NCBI RefSeq assembly: GCF_002865645.1
Contig: NW_020194515.1
Coordinates: forward strand, 682,001-746,000
Source of the DNA: Hyaloscypha bicolor E
Taxonomy: Eukaryota > Ascomycota > Leotiomycetes > Helotiales > Hyaloscyphaceae
DNA length: 64,000 nt
Direction: 5' to 3'
Shown here: positions 46,603 to 59,637 of the stretch, one piece after another
How the letters are laid out: each line of letters starts with the position of its first letter
Numbering within the stretch: position 1 is the stretch's first letter
Notes under the pieces: generated by a model
What the model was told of the DNA's origin: nothing
Databases searched by the model: none
What the model saw: the letters and a program-made list of their open reading frames with translations, nothing else
Made by a program: the position numbers and the translations under genes

Positions 46603-47250
46603 ATGTCCTTTACGCCAACACAGTCCGAAGATATCATCTCGCTATTTGAAAGGCGGGGGTTCCGAATGGTCAGAACTTCTGCCTATGCCTTCAAGCAGTC
46701 CTCTGAGAACAGTTGTCAAATTTGCAATGTGTTCTTTGAAGAAGTCGCGAAATATTTCAAATTGAGGCAAGTTAGAGATGATTTTGCTTCTTGGAATAAC
46801 GGAGCCGTCGATCTGGTGCTACAGCGGGATGAGCCTCCCGAGATACACCCTTTTAAATACGGAACTCAAGTTCCATTCTCGGGATGGTAAGTGACATTAT
46901 TCCTGACCGATATAGCTGAGTGGCGCTCACTAACGTTTAATTTTCCTGCACCACCTTCTGCTTTCAAGAGAGGAGCCAGTCTTCGTTACATCCGTAGCCC
47001 TAAATACTATACCAAATTTGCAAAGGAGAACCTCAAGTTCTGTCGCACTTTGCAGACGAGTTGTCAACCTGTCGCTTTACAGGTACTTCTAAAGCTTGTT
47101 TTAGATCAAGGCAAGATCTTCGCTCCACTACTGCCCCAAAATGTGCACGATCTCCTCTACTACGGGAGAAGTTTTGTTGCCCTAGGGGCAGGTCAGTATT
47201 GTGTAAAGAATACTTCTATCATATTACGACCAAACAATTCAAAAGTTTGA
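46603..47250 (+). pseudogene. Possible decayed gene with one intron
   Basis: An ATG at 46603 opens a 95-codon frame (MSFTPTQSEDIISLFERRGF; a C-x2-C pair in NSCQICNVFF). It runs into a strong donor GTAAGT at 46887, and a CTAAC branch site lies near 46931. The obvious acceptor (TTTCAAG, 46969) would create a TGA at the junction. The downstream frame to 47250 (YIRSPKYYTKFAKENLKFCR) also looks protein-like. The pattern suggests a once-functional gene now broken, or a wrong splice choice on my part. No family is recognised. Confidence 0.22.
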
Positions 47251-49636
47251 CCTCTCCTTATGAAGTGGCTGTCTATCTGTATACGGCAGCTTGCTACATT
47301 CTTTATTTCTTTGGAATTCTAGAGCCTCTTCGTCTCGTCACGTCCCCGTATGAAGCAGTGGGTTGTGAACTTGGAAGCACTCAACTTGGATGCTCTACTT
47401 GAACGGCAACAAGGAACCAGATATCCACCATCTCTTTCAACGAAAGCGAAGACGGACCGAAGTCTTGCATAAGCCAAACCCAAACATTCCATTCGAAACC
47501 GGGTCTCGCACCTCGGCATGCACCTATGTCTCGGCATAAAGTGACACGATTTGGCAAAAAGAGAAGTCGCCCCTCTCGGACAAGGACAGAAAGGGGTAGG
47601 GAAATGAACATGGACCACAAGTTCGCGTGAGCCTCCAAGCTAAGACATGCCCCCCCCTATTTCATAGACCCGCAACCCAATCACTCACCTGAGAGTCAAC
47701 ACGATCAGAACTCTTTAGTCCACCACACCCCATCAATACGGTCATCAAGGAACCCCTTTATCATAGCAATCGCTACCCATTCTGCCCTTTGCACCAACGC
47801 AACTTCCTAACCCACCCCTCCCGTCAAAATTCTCTTAGAACGGAGGTAGCACGAACTCTCTAGGCAGCCAGCGAAGGATGCTGTACCTAACCTTGAAAGG
47901 AAGAAATCAATGTCCATCCGGCGCGAAATGAGCTAGGGCAAGCATAAAAACAGAAGTCCTTGACTTTCCTATGACGGCTACTTTGGCAGAGTGTGGCCGA
48001 AGGATCAAGACGGTGTGCGCTCTGCTCTGCCATCCGAGATTCGGCAAGCTCCTTCCTCCTTCCTCTTCCGACATTCTTCGGCCCATGTGGAAGCGCTCGG
48101 AATGACCTTTCGGGCTCACTGTTCCACATTTCCCTGTGCATTGACACTCTCTCCCTCTCCCTCTGACCCCGAGGGCCTGAGGACGAAGATTGGCATTTTT
48201 GCCCTCCACCCTCACGATCCCCATCCCAGTACATCCCTATCTGCAGATCTTCGGCCGCCTTGCCCTGAGGTACCACACCTCGCCACCTCCCCTCCAATGA
48301 ACATGTCCGCAGATCGGCACGTTTACGGAGTAGTATTGATTGCAATGCAAGACATACCTACCTCAATGCATATGCATGCAATCCTCCAATCAACCCTCTT
48401 TTCCTCATCCCACCAATGCTGCCACCTTTGCACTCCACCTCGCTCGAACCGGGCGGGCGAGTTGCCTAAACTCGGGAGATCGACTGGGGTGTTTCGCGGG
48501 ATGCATCCGCTGCGGCGTTCTGCTGCACGTGCAAGAGGGCCCAAAAGTAGCAGAAGATGGGAGCAAAGCTGCCTTCCCATCCTGGCGCGGCGGCAGGATA
48601 ATTCAATCAATCTATTCGCAGAAAGCAGATCTAAATTTGGAGCGAACCATTCGCTAAAGTTAATGAACGGCAAGGGGCGGGCGTTGCTGGTGGTGTGCAA
48701 CTCATCTGGAAGAATACAAGACAGAGATCGACATGCTCCTCTCATTCAAGATCCTGATCCGCGTCAGATCATCCAGACGTCAGTGCTGACAGCGGTTGGA
48801 TAAAGTTAAATGTACTACTGTACTACTGTCCGCGTGCAGTATTTGTCGAGGAGGAGCCGTAGCCGCCGAAAACATGCCAGTGACCGAGTACCGCCTCACG
48901 GAGCTGCAGCCCCCAAGATCCCAGACCTTGGCTGATGGTGATACATTCATTCATAATACAGTACAGTCCTGAGAACCCGTGTCTATCGTACAGTCATGGC
49001 TCGTCCATCACCCCCTCTTTCTCGAAAGCGCTGAATGACAGATCTCCGGCAAATCTCCCAAACCCTGGCAAGCTATCCCTATCCCTAATATATATATTCC
49101 CGTAAATAGAGACACAAATCGTACAGTAGACTAGATCAAAGGAAAGATGTGTCCCTGTGTATCTGACAAAATGAAAATGCAAATGCAAAATGCATGGATA
49201 ATACAGCGCTAGCCACCGATGATTGCCTTGCTCCGTAAGTTCAATGGTATCGTCCGCGTGCATGGAAGCGTGAAGTTCTGGAAGTCCGACAAAAGAGACA
49301 GAAAAGCGTTATCGCGTTTGGCGTCGAGGTACTGAATTCGAAAGCAGGTGGAACAGCTCAAGAGAGATTGCTCCCATTCGTTAGAACATGGAATGCGTAA
49401 AATTTTGTTGTCGAATGCGGGCATTAGTACATTAGTATTGGACGGCGTGAAGATATGCTCCAATTATGCGATCGTAGAAGCGTAAAATCTAGTAAAATGC
49501 GTCTGATAATTCGATCGAATTACGGAACCGTAAAGGAAATCGGGTCATTAGAAGCGTTTGGAAGTTCAGGTATTCGCCGGTACGACTCGAGCGCCTAGAA
49601 GACCATAAATCTCATTCGAGGACTAAGATAGCCAGC
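47251..49636. other. Intergenic region before the AT-hook gene
   Basis: No convincing gene. A 270-codon open frame at 47991-48803 is low-complexity and is not accepted. The part after 48960 is probably the 3' flank of the AT-hook gene. Confidence 0.4.
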
Positions 49637-50947
49637 CTACTTATCATCAGGCGCGGATTGGTTTCCTGGTGCTGAATCCTGCATTGCAGCTGGGGTAATA
49701 TTTGGTGGTGGGTTTCCAAGGTCTTGAGCAGCAGCTATGGGAACAGCCTGTGCAGCGTCCGTTGGAACTGGAGCCGACGGGGTTTCTCCTTGTCCTGCCT
49801 GTCCAGTTGGTGTATTAATTGAAAACTGGTGTTCACCTGGCTTTTGGACCTTCTTCTAGTTAGCAACAATCTCAGTAAATCGACTGGACTACACACTTTT
49901 GGCTTAGGAGGTGGCCGCGGTTTCCTTTTCTTCCCGGTAGGCTCTGCGCCAATTGAAGCAGGTGAGTCAGGTCCCATAACCATTTGCGGAAATGACCCAG
50001 TTCTCGGTGATAAAATACTTGGCATGATGCCCCCCATAACCGTTTCTCTTGGACCAGGAGGCGCTGGCAGAATTGATACGGGCGCATATCCAGATCTACT
50101 ATCGTCGGGTCCAGGCATTCCTGCCGGTGACTGTGCTGCTGGTGTTATAATTTCCCCTCTTTCGATTGCCTCTCTTTGTTTGCGTTCAACGTCTGCCTTT
50201 GATGGTCGGCCGCGCTTCTTTTGACTGGTGGTCGCTGGTGGCGAGGAGGCCATCGTTGACATTGGGGAGCCGCCATTAGGATTCGCAGGCTTCGGCAGGA
50301 GATCGCGTGCGAGCGTTGGGGTCTCGGCACCAGACTTTCTTGGTCGTTTTTGGTCTGGGCCTGGGCCTGGAGGCATGTTCATCGATTGGCGTTTGCCGCC
50401 AGAAGAGCTGGAATATACTGGCGGTGGGTTGAGGAAGGTTTGAGTGAAAGGCTGCGGAGTTGAGAGCTGGCTAGATGGCCCATGTTGGAGGGAATTGAAC
50501 GCGTGTTTACACTGTAATAAATTCCGTCCTATTGTACAATTAGCAGAGTAAGCAATATCTGATATCTACTTGCGATCCAACGTCTGTGTGTAATTATGTC
50601 GTGCTTCTAACCTGGGGAACCTTGTTCGGAGTTTCACTTGTAGATCAGATCGCAGAACGTACCATGTGGCAGGAGCATCTGCTCCCAGTCTGGGCTAACA
50701 TTATGCTCGGCGAGAACTGAGAAGAGCCTGTCGACGGAGATGGTGCTTAACTTGATGGCTTCGGCGAGAACAAAGCGCTACAGGTGGGGAGTTAGCAGCT
50801 GTCATCATTAGACGCGACTGACGAGGAACCGTAAGGGTATCGACGCTGCGCCTGGAGCCATGGTTGGTGGCACGGCAGCTCCCAGGTGTTCTCGCGACTC
50901 CAGGGCGCTCTACATACCTTTTCTACCTCCGTGAACGGCTGTTCCAT
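49637..50947 (-). CDS. AT-hook DNA-binding protein with N-terminal helical domain
   Basis: Four exons: 50947-50918, 50777-50663, 50528-49897 and 49855-49637, about 331 residues. The last acceptor could also be three bases further on. The N-terminus MEQPFTEVEK joins RFVLAEAIKLSTISVDRLFS and PDWEQMLLPHGRNLLQCKHAF, a helical, Myb/winged-helix-like module seen in fungal nuclear proteins of unknown role. The middle is Pro/Ser/Gly-rich with a clear AT-hook, KKRGRPSKADVERKQ (about residues 140-155). A second basic patch, GKKRKPRPPPKPK, precedes the last intron. The tail is Gln/Pro/Ala-rich and disordered. Probable function: nuclear protein that binds AT-rich DNA, perhaps a transcription or chromatin regulator. 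That is inference from the AT-hook. Confidence 0.78.
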
Positions 50948-53653
50948 GGTGTTGAACTTGGGTGTCCGTGAAAGAGTGGACAGTCTGGCGCAATAAGGGT
51001 GTCTGCCACGCGTAGCAGGACGGGAGCTAGGGGGCGGAGGGAGGACGAGGGAGGAGGGATGAAAGGTGTATTATAGGTCATTAAGTATGTCTGAAAGTTC
51101 TACTACACTCTCGCAAGTATCTAGGGAGCGTGGACGTGTCTCGAGCGTCGTGAACGAGCGTCTGGCCGTTGGGCAACGAGGCAGTGGGCAGAAGGCTGAA
51201 GGTCAAAGAGGCCGCATAGGTTTGGAGCAGGAGAGGGAAGCGCGCCGCGACAAGAAAAAGCTTAGGGTCGAGTGGAGTCGAGTCGCCCGCAGACGCAGCG
51301 TCAAACTGGCGTTAAGGCAGTAGGAGCGGGTCCTCATAGTTTAATGAGAGTGAAGTCGTGCATATGCAGCCGTATGCAAGCAGTCTGGAACAGACAGTTT
51401 GACTGGAGAATTGGGTGCTGGCTGCACCAGCTGCATGCTCGCGGCAGAATTAAGACTGAACAGCGCGGGCACCAGCGCTGGACGGGGCCTTGCGAAGCGA
51501 TGCCAATCATGGCGGCCGGCGCTGGCAGGCCGGCGCCGGCTGGTGCGCCGACACACCCTCTGCGCAGAGCGTCGTGTTTTCGTCTTCCCTTTTCCCAGAG
51601 CGACAGAGCGAAGTGTCGTCGAGCTCGCGGGGGGCTTCAATAAGGGGAGAAGATCGGCTCTCCCATTGGCCAGCTGCTTTTGCTGAGCTGTTCTTGCATA
51701 CTCGCAAGATGAACGGTGTCTGGAGCTTCGCATTGGACAGCGACGCCGCGCGCAGAGCGAATCAGTGCGCCGAAACGACCTGCCCACCGTTAGCGGGATC
51801 AGAATCACAGAGCACACTCCAATCGTTCGTCACATCACATCTCCGTAAGGCTGCCACCCGCAAACCGAGGACTGAGCCTCAACGGCGACATCAGACTTGA
51901 CGATGCGCAGTGTCGCCGACGACGTCGACAATGGCCCTTTGGCTGCGAGGGGGGGGGGAAGCATCGCAAGGCCGTTTCGGCGGCCACTTCTCCTGAACTC
52001 CGCTGCTGGGCACTTGCAGCCACATCGCACGCTCCGCGGGCGCGGACAGCAGGATCGGGCAGGCCCATCGATGGGAGTCGCGTCCAATTTATAGTTCTTC
52101 CTGGTTTTGCCCTCTCGATCTATCGTCACCACTTTGTGGGGCGGACGCGGGCCAATTCTGCATGTTGCGCTGTCACTCTTCCATAGGAAGGACGATGGCC
52201 AGTATAATCCACCCAACCCTATTTTGGCCCTGACTGACGTCGCTGGTAGATTGAATCCTGCACCCTTCGTTGTGCGTACCTCTCTATCCGATCTGTCACT
52301 GCGGAGAAGGGTTGGGCTTCGGCTTGCAAAATGGGCTTTGGGCAAGAAGCGGTCTGCCCAAAGCGGGTCGACTGATATTCCGGATTCTGTTACCGCAACA
52401 CCTGTTGGAAGGAGTGGCAGAGGAGTGGATCTTTTCAGGAATATTCTCCGAATGGACCAGTCCAGATTTTGGCATCGATTGACCACTGAGATGGTAAGCT
52501 CTTTGGCAAGCCAGCTTGTTTAAGACCATATTGGAGGAATGGTGCCATCATCAAGAGCCTCCCAAGGAGAACACCATGAGATGGGAGAAGCGCAATAACT
52601 CAAGAGGGACACTTGCGAGTCGGGCACCAGTATGTCTTTGGGAGTTTTGATGCCCATAGTGGGAGCCCGAAGTAAGATCTGCTGCCTTAAAGCCCTTAAA
52701 GCACACCGCAACGATTTGGCCCATCTGCGGCAGGCAAAATGTAGGCAAGCTTCTATTTCGAATCATGTGCGTTCTACAGCGTCAGGTGTAGGTGGATCGG
52801 GGTCAGTGTGCAAGATGGATTGCCACTAGGGGGGAGAAAACACCCCGACAAGCAACAAAACATGGGAGATTTCCTCCAAACCATGGAAATCTATACAATG
52901 ATAGTTTCGCAAGAGCCTATGTAATGGAGCCTATCAAGTTGGATGGAATGGGGTTTACTTTCCAGTCTTCCAAGGGATATTTAAGGCCGACACGGCATTT
53001 GCCGAGCACGAGCCTTCCCAGTGTACATTATCAACAGTCTCCGCCTCTTCTTCATAGCAATTGATATTCAACCAACTTCGGCAGGGGAAAGGAGAGGTGA
53101 ACAAATGAAGAGTGAATACTGGCTGCAATTCGAGCGATAAAAAGGAGATTTAGGGGTTGGACAAGCAATGTGGAAGAGGTAAAGGTGGTATCGCCGTCCT
53201 TTTATTCCATCATCATCTTCGTCCTCGAGTTTTCTCCTCACCTCGTCTCCGAAGTCTCCAAGTCTCTCACATCGAGGTCGCGCTTCATGTTTGCGTCTGC
53301 GAGCAGTCCAGCTCCGCTATATCCCTCTCCCATCGTCGTCGCAGACCTCTTCGCATCCACAATCCTTACGGTTCCTTCAACAAGCACAAACCGCCTGCCA
53401 GGCGCAACCATTCCCTTGCCCCACACGTCTGCGACCGACGGCAACCCATTGCACGACAAAGAAGAATTTTGCTCCGCCTACAATTGCTTTCGATAGCACG
53501 CTGTGTGCCTGGGCCAACCAATTGTGGGAGTGTCGCAGAGAGTCGACTTGTGCGGAGTAGAGCTCGCCCGACTCTCGACTCCGAGCAAGCAAATCTCTTC
53601 TCCGACCCTGCGACGAACCCGGCGCACCTTCGAGCGTCTAAACCCCTACAGAT
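50948..53653. other. Shared upstream region of the AT-hook gene and set2
   Basis: 2.7 kb between divergent starts. Overlapping open frames on both strands at 51270-52520 are GC-rich shadows without domain sense. The stretch 53157-53653 is pyrimidine-rich and fits the set2 promoter and 5' UTR. No gene is supported. Confidence 0.45.
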
Positions 53654-56600
53654 ATGGCCGATGATACTCGAGACACAAGATCAGAGGTGGTAGACGCTGC
53701 GCTCAGCGAGGTGAAGCTAGAGGATGGAAGCTCACCCTCCGAGCCAGAAGATACAATTGCGCTCCACGGCACATACGATGCTCCCACTCCTGAAGATAGC
53801 AAGCGATCGCGGTCCTCGACCCCTACGGCAAGGAAGTCCTCATCCCAGTCTCCAGTCAAGAAGCAGAGTGCAAGCCAAACACCTAAATCCGAAGATGGCG
53901 AGGAAGAAATCATTGGGGGAGACATCATGGTCACAGTCGAGCCCGGTAAAGCGCCTAAACTCTCACGAAAATCATCACGAAAAGTAGTTGCACGCCCGCC
54001 GCAGCTCTTCGACCACGTCGAGGATTCTACAGAGGAGGCCGTTACAGTATTCCAAGTAATCAAGGACTGCATCTATGGATCTAAGTACATGGGATATTCA
54101 GAGCACGATGCCTTGGACTGCGACTGCTCTGAGCAGTGGGGTGAGTATTCCTGGTTTGCTGGGTCTACAGATGCTGACGGGTGCTTCAGTCGATGGCAAG
54201 AATCATGCGTGCGGGGAGGAAACCGACTGTATCAACCGTGCAACTAAAATGGAATGCGTAGACGGAGATTGCAATTGCGGTGTCCGCTGTCAAAATCAGC
54301 GATTCCAACGCAGGCAGTACGCCAACGTCTCAGTCATCAAGACAGAGAAAAAAGGGTACGGGCTGCGTGCAAATACCGACTTAAATCCCAATGACTTCAT
54401 TTTCGAGTACATCGGCGAAGTCATCAACGAGCCGACGTTCAGGAAGCGCACGTACACATATGCCGAAGAAGGCATCAAACATTTTTATTTTATGTCCCTT
54501 ACGAAAAGCGAATTCGTCGATGCTACGAAGAAGGGCAATCTCGGTCGATTTTGCAACCATTCGTGCAATCCCAATTGCTACGTGGACAAATGGGTGGTAG
54601 GTGAGAAGTTGCGCATGGGCATTTTTGCCGAGCGACACATCAAAGCTGGTGAGGAGCTGGTTTTCAACTACAATGTGGACCGCTACGGAGCTGACCCTCA
54701 ACCTTGCTATTGTGGCGAACCAAATTGCTCCGGTTTCATCGGAGGTAAGACACAGACGGAGCGTGCCACCAACTTATCCCATGCGACAATCGAGGCTCTC
54801 GGTATTGATGATGGTGATGGGTGGGACTCCGCCGTCGCCAAGAAGCCCCGCAAAAAGAAGACTGGCGAAGACGATGAAGAATATGTCAATAACGTCCAAC
54901 CACGAGGTCTTGATGAGGATGGCGTCCGAAAGGTCATGGCCACTCTCATGCAATGCAAGGAAAAATGGATCGCTGTCAAATTGCTCAGTCGAATACAACG
55001 GTGCGACGATGACAAGGTCCGCAACCGAGTCGTCCAAATGCACGGCTACCAAATCCTCCGAACCAGCCTGACCACATGGAAGGACGACAACGATGTTGTT
55101 CTCCAGATCTTCGACATCCTTTATAAATTCCCTCGGCTCACTCGGAACAAAATCAGCGACTCCAAAATCGAAGCCACAATTGAGACGTTTGTTGGCTCCG
55201 AGCACGAAGATGTCGTGTTTGAATCAAAGAGACTTCTGGAAGAATGGAGCAAGCTCGAGGTCGCTTACCGAATACCAAGGAAGAAGTTTGACCCTTCTGC
55301 AGTTTCTGTATTTGAACGACGAAATACAGATCGACCAGAAGAAGTCACCAAATCCCCTTCCACTCCAGTTCTCGTCGCTCCTACTGGCCCTCGAAGTAAC
55401 ATGCCCCAACGGAACCTGAACTTCATCCCGTCTCGCCCTCCTATTCGAAGACCTTTCAACACCTTACCAGTTGGTTGGTTCACTGCCATGGATGAAAAGG
55501 GAAATCCATACTACTACAGTAAATCCGGCCAGACAACATGGATCAAGCCTACTTTTCCTGCGCCAGAGCCACCTCCACCTCCAAAAGCCCCTCCAAAGAG
55601 CGTCCAAACTGCGAAAGCTTTACAGGACATCATCGACAGTATCACCAAGCCCGACCCTAGTTCTCAAACGCCCACTCATCCCACCCCTACTGCCGACTCC
55701 ACTCCGAAAGAGAAGAAACATTCCGAAAAATGGCGATCCCTTCCGCAAGAAAAGCAGATGAAGCTCTACGAAAACACTGTAAGTCTTCTCTCCAACTACT
55801 GCCACCAGCCACTAACACACCTCAGCTCTTCCCGCACATCAAACACGTAATGCAAAAGTTCACCAAGCAACTCCCAAAGGACGACCTCAAAAAATTCGCC
55901 AAAGAAGTCGGCAAAAAGCTCGTAGCATCCGACTTCAAGAACGGGCGCATCGACGATCCAACCAAGATCTCGGAGAAACAGGAGAAGAAAGTGAAAGCAT
56001 ACGTGCGGCAATTTTTCGAGAAGGCGGTAGAGAAGAAAAAAGAGCTCGATAAGCGGAAGAAGGAAAAGGAGAAAGCTAAACTCGCGAACGGCTTGGGCAG
56101 TGCTCAGAAGGTGAATGGAAATGGGAAGGAAGAAGCGGACGCGGAGGGTGAAGTCGATGATGAGAAAGCGGAAGACATCGACCTCACCCCCTCGTCGCCT
56201 TCCCCGCCTGGCGCTCCGAGCTCACCGCGTGCATCGACTACGCCGTCCCTCACTGAATCCTCGCCAGAGCTCAAACGCAAGCGGACGGGCGAGGAGACAC
56301 CGGGCGATGATTCGGACAGCAAGCGGTTAAAGGAGGAAGATTTTACGCCGCCGCCGCCACCACCGCCGCCGCCTGCGGAGGGGATGCCCGATGAAACGGA
56401 AATGGAGGGTATGGAACCGGTTGTCTCGAAGGAGGAAACGGAAGAGCAAAGGGAGCTGAGGAGGCAGGAAGAAGATCTCATGCGCGAGAATGAGGAAGCT
56501 ATTAAGATGGAGCAGGATGGCTCTCTTAAGACGGCCGAGAATGCTCATCACCATTTTAATCTTAACTGTCACGGCCTTAAGTCTGATCACGGCAATGGTG

Positions 56601-56668
56601 ATGAGATGGAAGGCGTGGAGGATACGAATGGTATGAAGCGTGAGAGGGAAAGTCTCATGGGCCACTGA
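53654..56668 (+). CDS. set2: Histone H3 lysine-36 methyltransferase Set2
   Basis: Travels with elongating RNA polymerase II and methylates H3K36. Exons 53654-54140, 54190-55778 and 55826-56668, 972 residues. An acidic, Ser-rich N-terminus precedes the AWS zinc region (about 155-203; [36 protein letters not shown]). The SET domain is at about 205-325, with [20 protein letters not shown] (281-292) and EELVFNYN. The post-SET motif [14 protein letters not shown] follows (335-348). A helical Set2-specific middle region is at about 405-500. The WW domain is at 587-615, with Trp592 and Trp613. The SRI domain, which binds the phosphorylated CTD, starts at [17 protein letters not shown] (about 676) and crosses the second intron to [14 protein letters not shown]. 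The tail has a nine-proline run and acidic helices. All expected Set2 domains are present in order. Confidence 0.96.
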
Positions 56669-57224
56669 TTAGAGGGAATGGGCACTGTACTAATGTACCA
56701 CAATGTATCATACACCCCAGAAACAACGAGAACACAGCATTGGCGTCCGGGGTCTGCTATATCCATCCATTCATCTGGCTTCTTGGATGGACACGAATGA
56801 TCAACGCGGGTTTTGCATGGATTTTCTGCATTGCTTGGAGGGAGGGGGATCGCTAGTTTTACCTCGGCGTGTTTTCACGGAGCATGAATGGAAGCATTGG
56901 CGAAGGGGGGTACATAGGGTGGCTGAGGCGAGGCGGGGCGGGGCAGGTAAGCGATAATGTGAATGTAAATAAATGGATGAATGTCTGCAGGCATTTGCAC
57001 AGCGCCTCGCTCTCCGTTGTATTATTTTCCATTGTTCATCATGAGTTGATTCCCATGTGTATCTCTAGCTCATCTCGCCATCAGTGTGAAAGAAAATCCC
57101 GGGTACCTGCCCCGAAATCCGGTGCAAATCCATGATCGATCATCTATAGGCAAATTGCTTTCCATCCCATGCCACAACTCCATTTCCGATCCTGCTCAAG
57201 AGAAGTAAAAGCCCAGGCTACCGC
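56669..57224. other. Intergenic region between convergent set2 and GABA transaminase genes
   Basis: 556 bases shared by two 3' ends. No ORF or element of note. Confidence 0.45.
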
Positions 57225-58798
57225 CTACGACCTGACGATCTTCTCCAACGCCTCTAACAAAATATCCGCATGGTGCCTCTGGAAAATTAACATTGGTCGC
57301 AGTCGCACCGCCCTCTCACCACTCCCTCCAATGTTAACACCGACGCTCTTCGCCTTCTTCAAGAACTCGTCTCGTCTCGGGCTATCGAACGCAATGAAGG
57401 TCCCCTGTCCCTTGCCCCTCAAATTCATAATCTCGCCTGGGTGTTCCTTCGCCAATTGTTCAATTCCACCGTACAGGTACTCGCCCACGTTCGCCGTGTT
57501 CGTGACCAAATCCAAACGTTCGATTTCGTCGATGATAGCACGGAAGAGGATAGCCCGAGCAGGATCACCCATCCATGTGTTGAATTGGCGATACGGCTTA
57601 TTCGGTCGTAGTTCAGGGTTTCCAAAGTAATATCCGGCGGTCTGCGCTTTCTTGGAGAAGGTAACCATATCCGGCGGCGTCTCGAGGTTCCAGTGCTCGT
57701 GTGCCCAGAACTTGCCCGTTGCGCCAACACCAGTTTGCACTTCGTCCACGATCATCAGGACGTTATGTTTCTTCGTCAAGGCACGGAGGCCGCGGAAGAA
57801 AGCGGGCGAGGCGTGGTTATCGCCGCCTTCTGATTGAATCGGTTCGACGACCACCGCGCAGGGTGGGAGATGATGAGTGGTGATTATCCGCTCGACGTCC
57901 GCGAGGGCCTCGGCCTCGATCTTTGCGTTCTCCTCGACGTAGTCTTCAAGTGGGTACTTGAGGAGCGGGAATGTAGCTTGTGGCCAATCAAAGGCAGGGA
58001 TGTCGAGCTTGTGGATGGGCTTCGAGCGCGTCGTGGACAGGGAGCCGAACAGCCGGCCATGGAAGGCGGTCTTGAAGGAGAGGATGGAGAGTTGCGGGGC
58101 ACCGGGGGCCTGGTTTAGCATGCTGGATGCGATGTCCTCTTCAGAGAACTCGACATTGGCGCCTCCGCGCTCGTACTGGCGCCGCCACATGAAGGCTGCT
58201 TTGTAGGCGGTTTCGTTGGCGTCGGAGCCGGCCATTGCGGTGAAGACCTGGTCGAGACCCTTCGGTGCTACCTTCAAGATGCCGGTTCGTAGGATGTCGG
58301 CCCAGTCGTGGGAGGGGAAGTTTCCGAGGGCTGGGCGGTTGATGAGGGCGGAAGCCATTTGTTCGGTTAGGATGGCTTGGTGGAGAGAGGGGTTGCCATA
58401 GCCAACGGGGATGGAGGCGATTTGTGCGTAGCTACCAATATCAGTCTGCCATAGCATCAAAAGCACTCCAGGACATACACATCCAACAGTAGATTTCCGT
58501 CCGGATCAGCAATGTAATTACCAAAGCTCTTCTGGTAGTTGGCCATCATGTTCAGGCTCCGGGTATCAAACACCTTATCCAGATCCTCAATTGCCTTCTT
58601 GGTTATCGGGCCAGGAATGGCAGTCCTGACAATCGGTCCCACCGGCTCACCTCGAAAGAATGGTTGCTCGCCGAAGGAAGGCGGGCTCTGGACAGCTGCC
58701 GCCGCGCCCGCCGCGCCATAGAATCGTGGTTGAAGGGTGGAATTGGTGACACGAGAGGCTGCTGGACGCAATCGCGCCGCTGCTCGGAGGGAAGCCAT
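57225..58798 (-). CDS. gatA: 4-aminobutyrate aminotransferase, mitochondrial
   Basis: PLP enzyme that converts GABA and 2-oxoglutarate to succinate semialdehyde and glutamate (GABA shunt). Exons 58798-58479 and 58431-57225 (intron GTATGT...GGTAG), 508 residues, normal length. The N-terminus MASLRAAARLRPAASRV is Arg/Ala/Ser-rich without acidic residues, as in a mitochondrial presequence. Family marks in order: SIPVGYGNPSLHQAI, TAMAGSDANETAYKAAFMW, VVEPIQSEGGDNHASPAFF, MIVDEVQTGVGATGKFWAHE with the cofactor-binding Asp, and TFSKKAQTAGYYF with the likely PLP lysine at 368. NTWMGDPAR and the C-terminal VNIGGSGERAVRLRP also fit. It is convergent with set2. GABA is the most likely substrate, but related omega-amino acids cannot be ruled out. 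Nitrogen regulation is common for this gene in fungi; I did not find a decisive site. Confidence 0.93.
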
Positions 58799-59451
58799 TG
58801 TGATGGTGAGAAAGGGAAGAGGGTGTTCTGGAGCGGCGAGGAGTATCGGGCAGACTTTTTATCAGTCCGTAGAAGTGGGGTCGGTCGTGCAGGCTTGACC
58901 GCCGTTGAAACCTTATTCCTAGCAAACAAACGGAGTTGAATTCCGGCACAACAGCGATGACCGAACTCCGTTTTCCTCGACTCAGGCTCAGATCACGGTG
59001 AGAAAGAGGAGGGAGAACATATGGTGAAACGGGACTTGGAATTAGTCACTAGGCGGGGGAATGGAGGGGTAGCATTCAGCCACTCGCTTTTGATGTCAAG
59101 AATGGCTCGTCATGGCTGCAGGGGCAAAGGGGGCTAGGCTTGATTCGACAGCTGCATCCGAGTGCCAAAGTTTCGTTGCACATCGCCCCTTCCTGATCAC
59201 TACCACGTCACTCCTTCCCCCCTCCGATATCCCTCCGGCCACGACGTCCGGTCCCGCTTCCACCAAATTTGGCAAAACAGCCCAGCTTCACTTCACAACC
59301 AACGCAAACAGGTTTGAGAACACTTGACATTTATCAAAAAGTATAGAGAATTGGCCTCACTATTGGATGATCGAGTTTTTACGCCTTAAAAATAACAGAT
59401 GATTCTCCAAGATGGTTATTTCAGGTAGCCACGGTTCGGTTGTTGACAATA

Positions 59452-59637
59452 CAGCAGAACCTCGCTATAACGATTGCCTCGGGACCGAGAATATTTAACG
59501 ATATTGCGAGGTTATCGTTAACTTTTGGTGGTGACAGGGGTTTGGGACCGAAAATATCTAACGATACTGCGAGGTTTTTGTATGGGGTGCACGGACCAAT
59601 CGTTATATCGAGGGATCGTTATAGCGAGGTTCTGCTG
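59452..59637. mobile_element. Pogo/Fot-like MITE with TA target duplication
   Basis: 186 bases bounded by perfect 23-base terminal inverted repeats (59452-59474 and 59615-59637; outer part CAGCAGAACCTCGCTATAAC). It is flanked by TA on both sides (59450-59451 and 59638-59639). The CAG...CCTCG.TATAACGA termini and the TA duplication are those of Tc1/mariner-superfamily pogo/Fot elements. Inside are two direct copies of a block starting GGGACCGA and containing TAACGATA and TGCGAGGTT (about 59482-59514 and 59547-59578). There is no transposase, so it is non-autonomous. The perfect ends suggest recent activity. Confidence 0.85.

Noticed and set aside
47991..48803. 270-codon plus-strand frame
   Set aside because: Composition is irregular and rich in Ser/His/Arg, no domain, and a second long frame overlaps it on the other strand.
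51830..52523. Overlapping frames of 218 and 138 codons on opposite strands
   Set aside because: GC-rich shadows in a promoter region without domain content.
53170..53496. 108-codon frame ahead of set2
   Set aside because: Lies in pyrimidine-rich promoter/leader sequence; its Ser/Pro-rich product is a composition effect.
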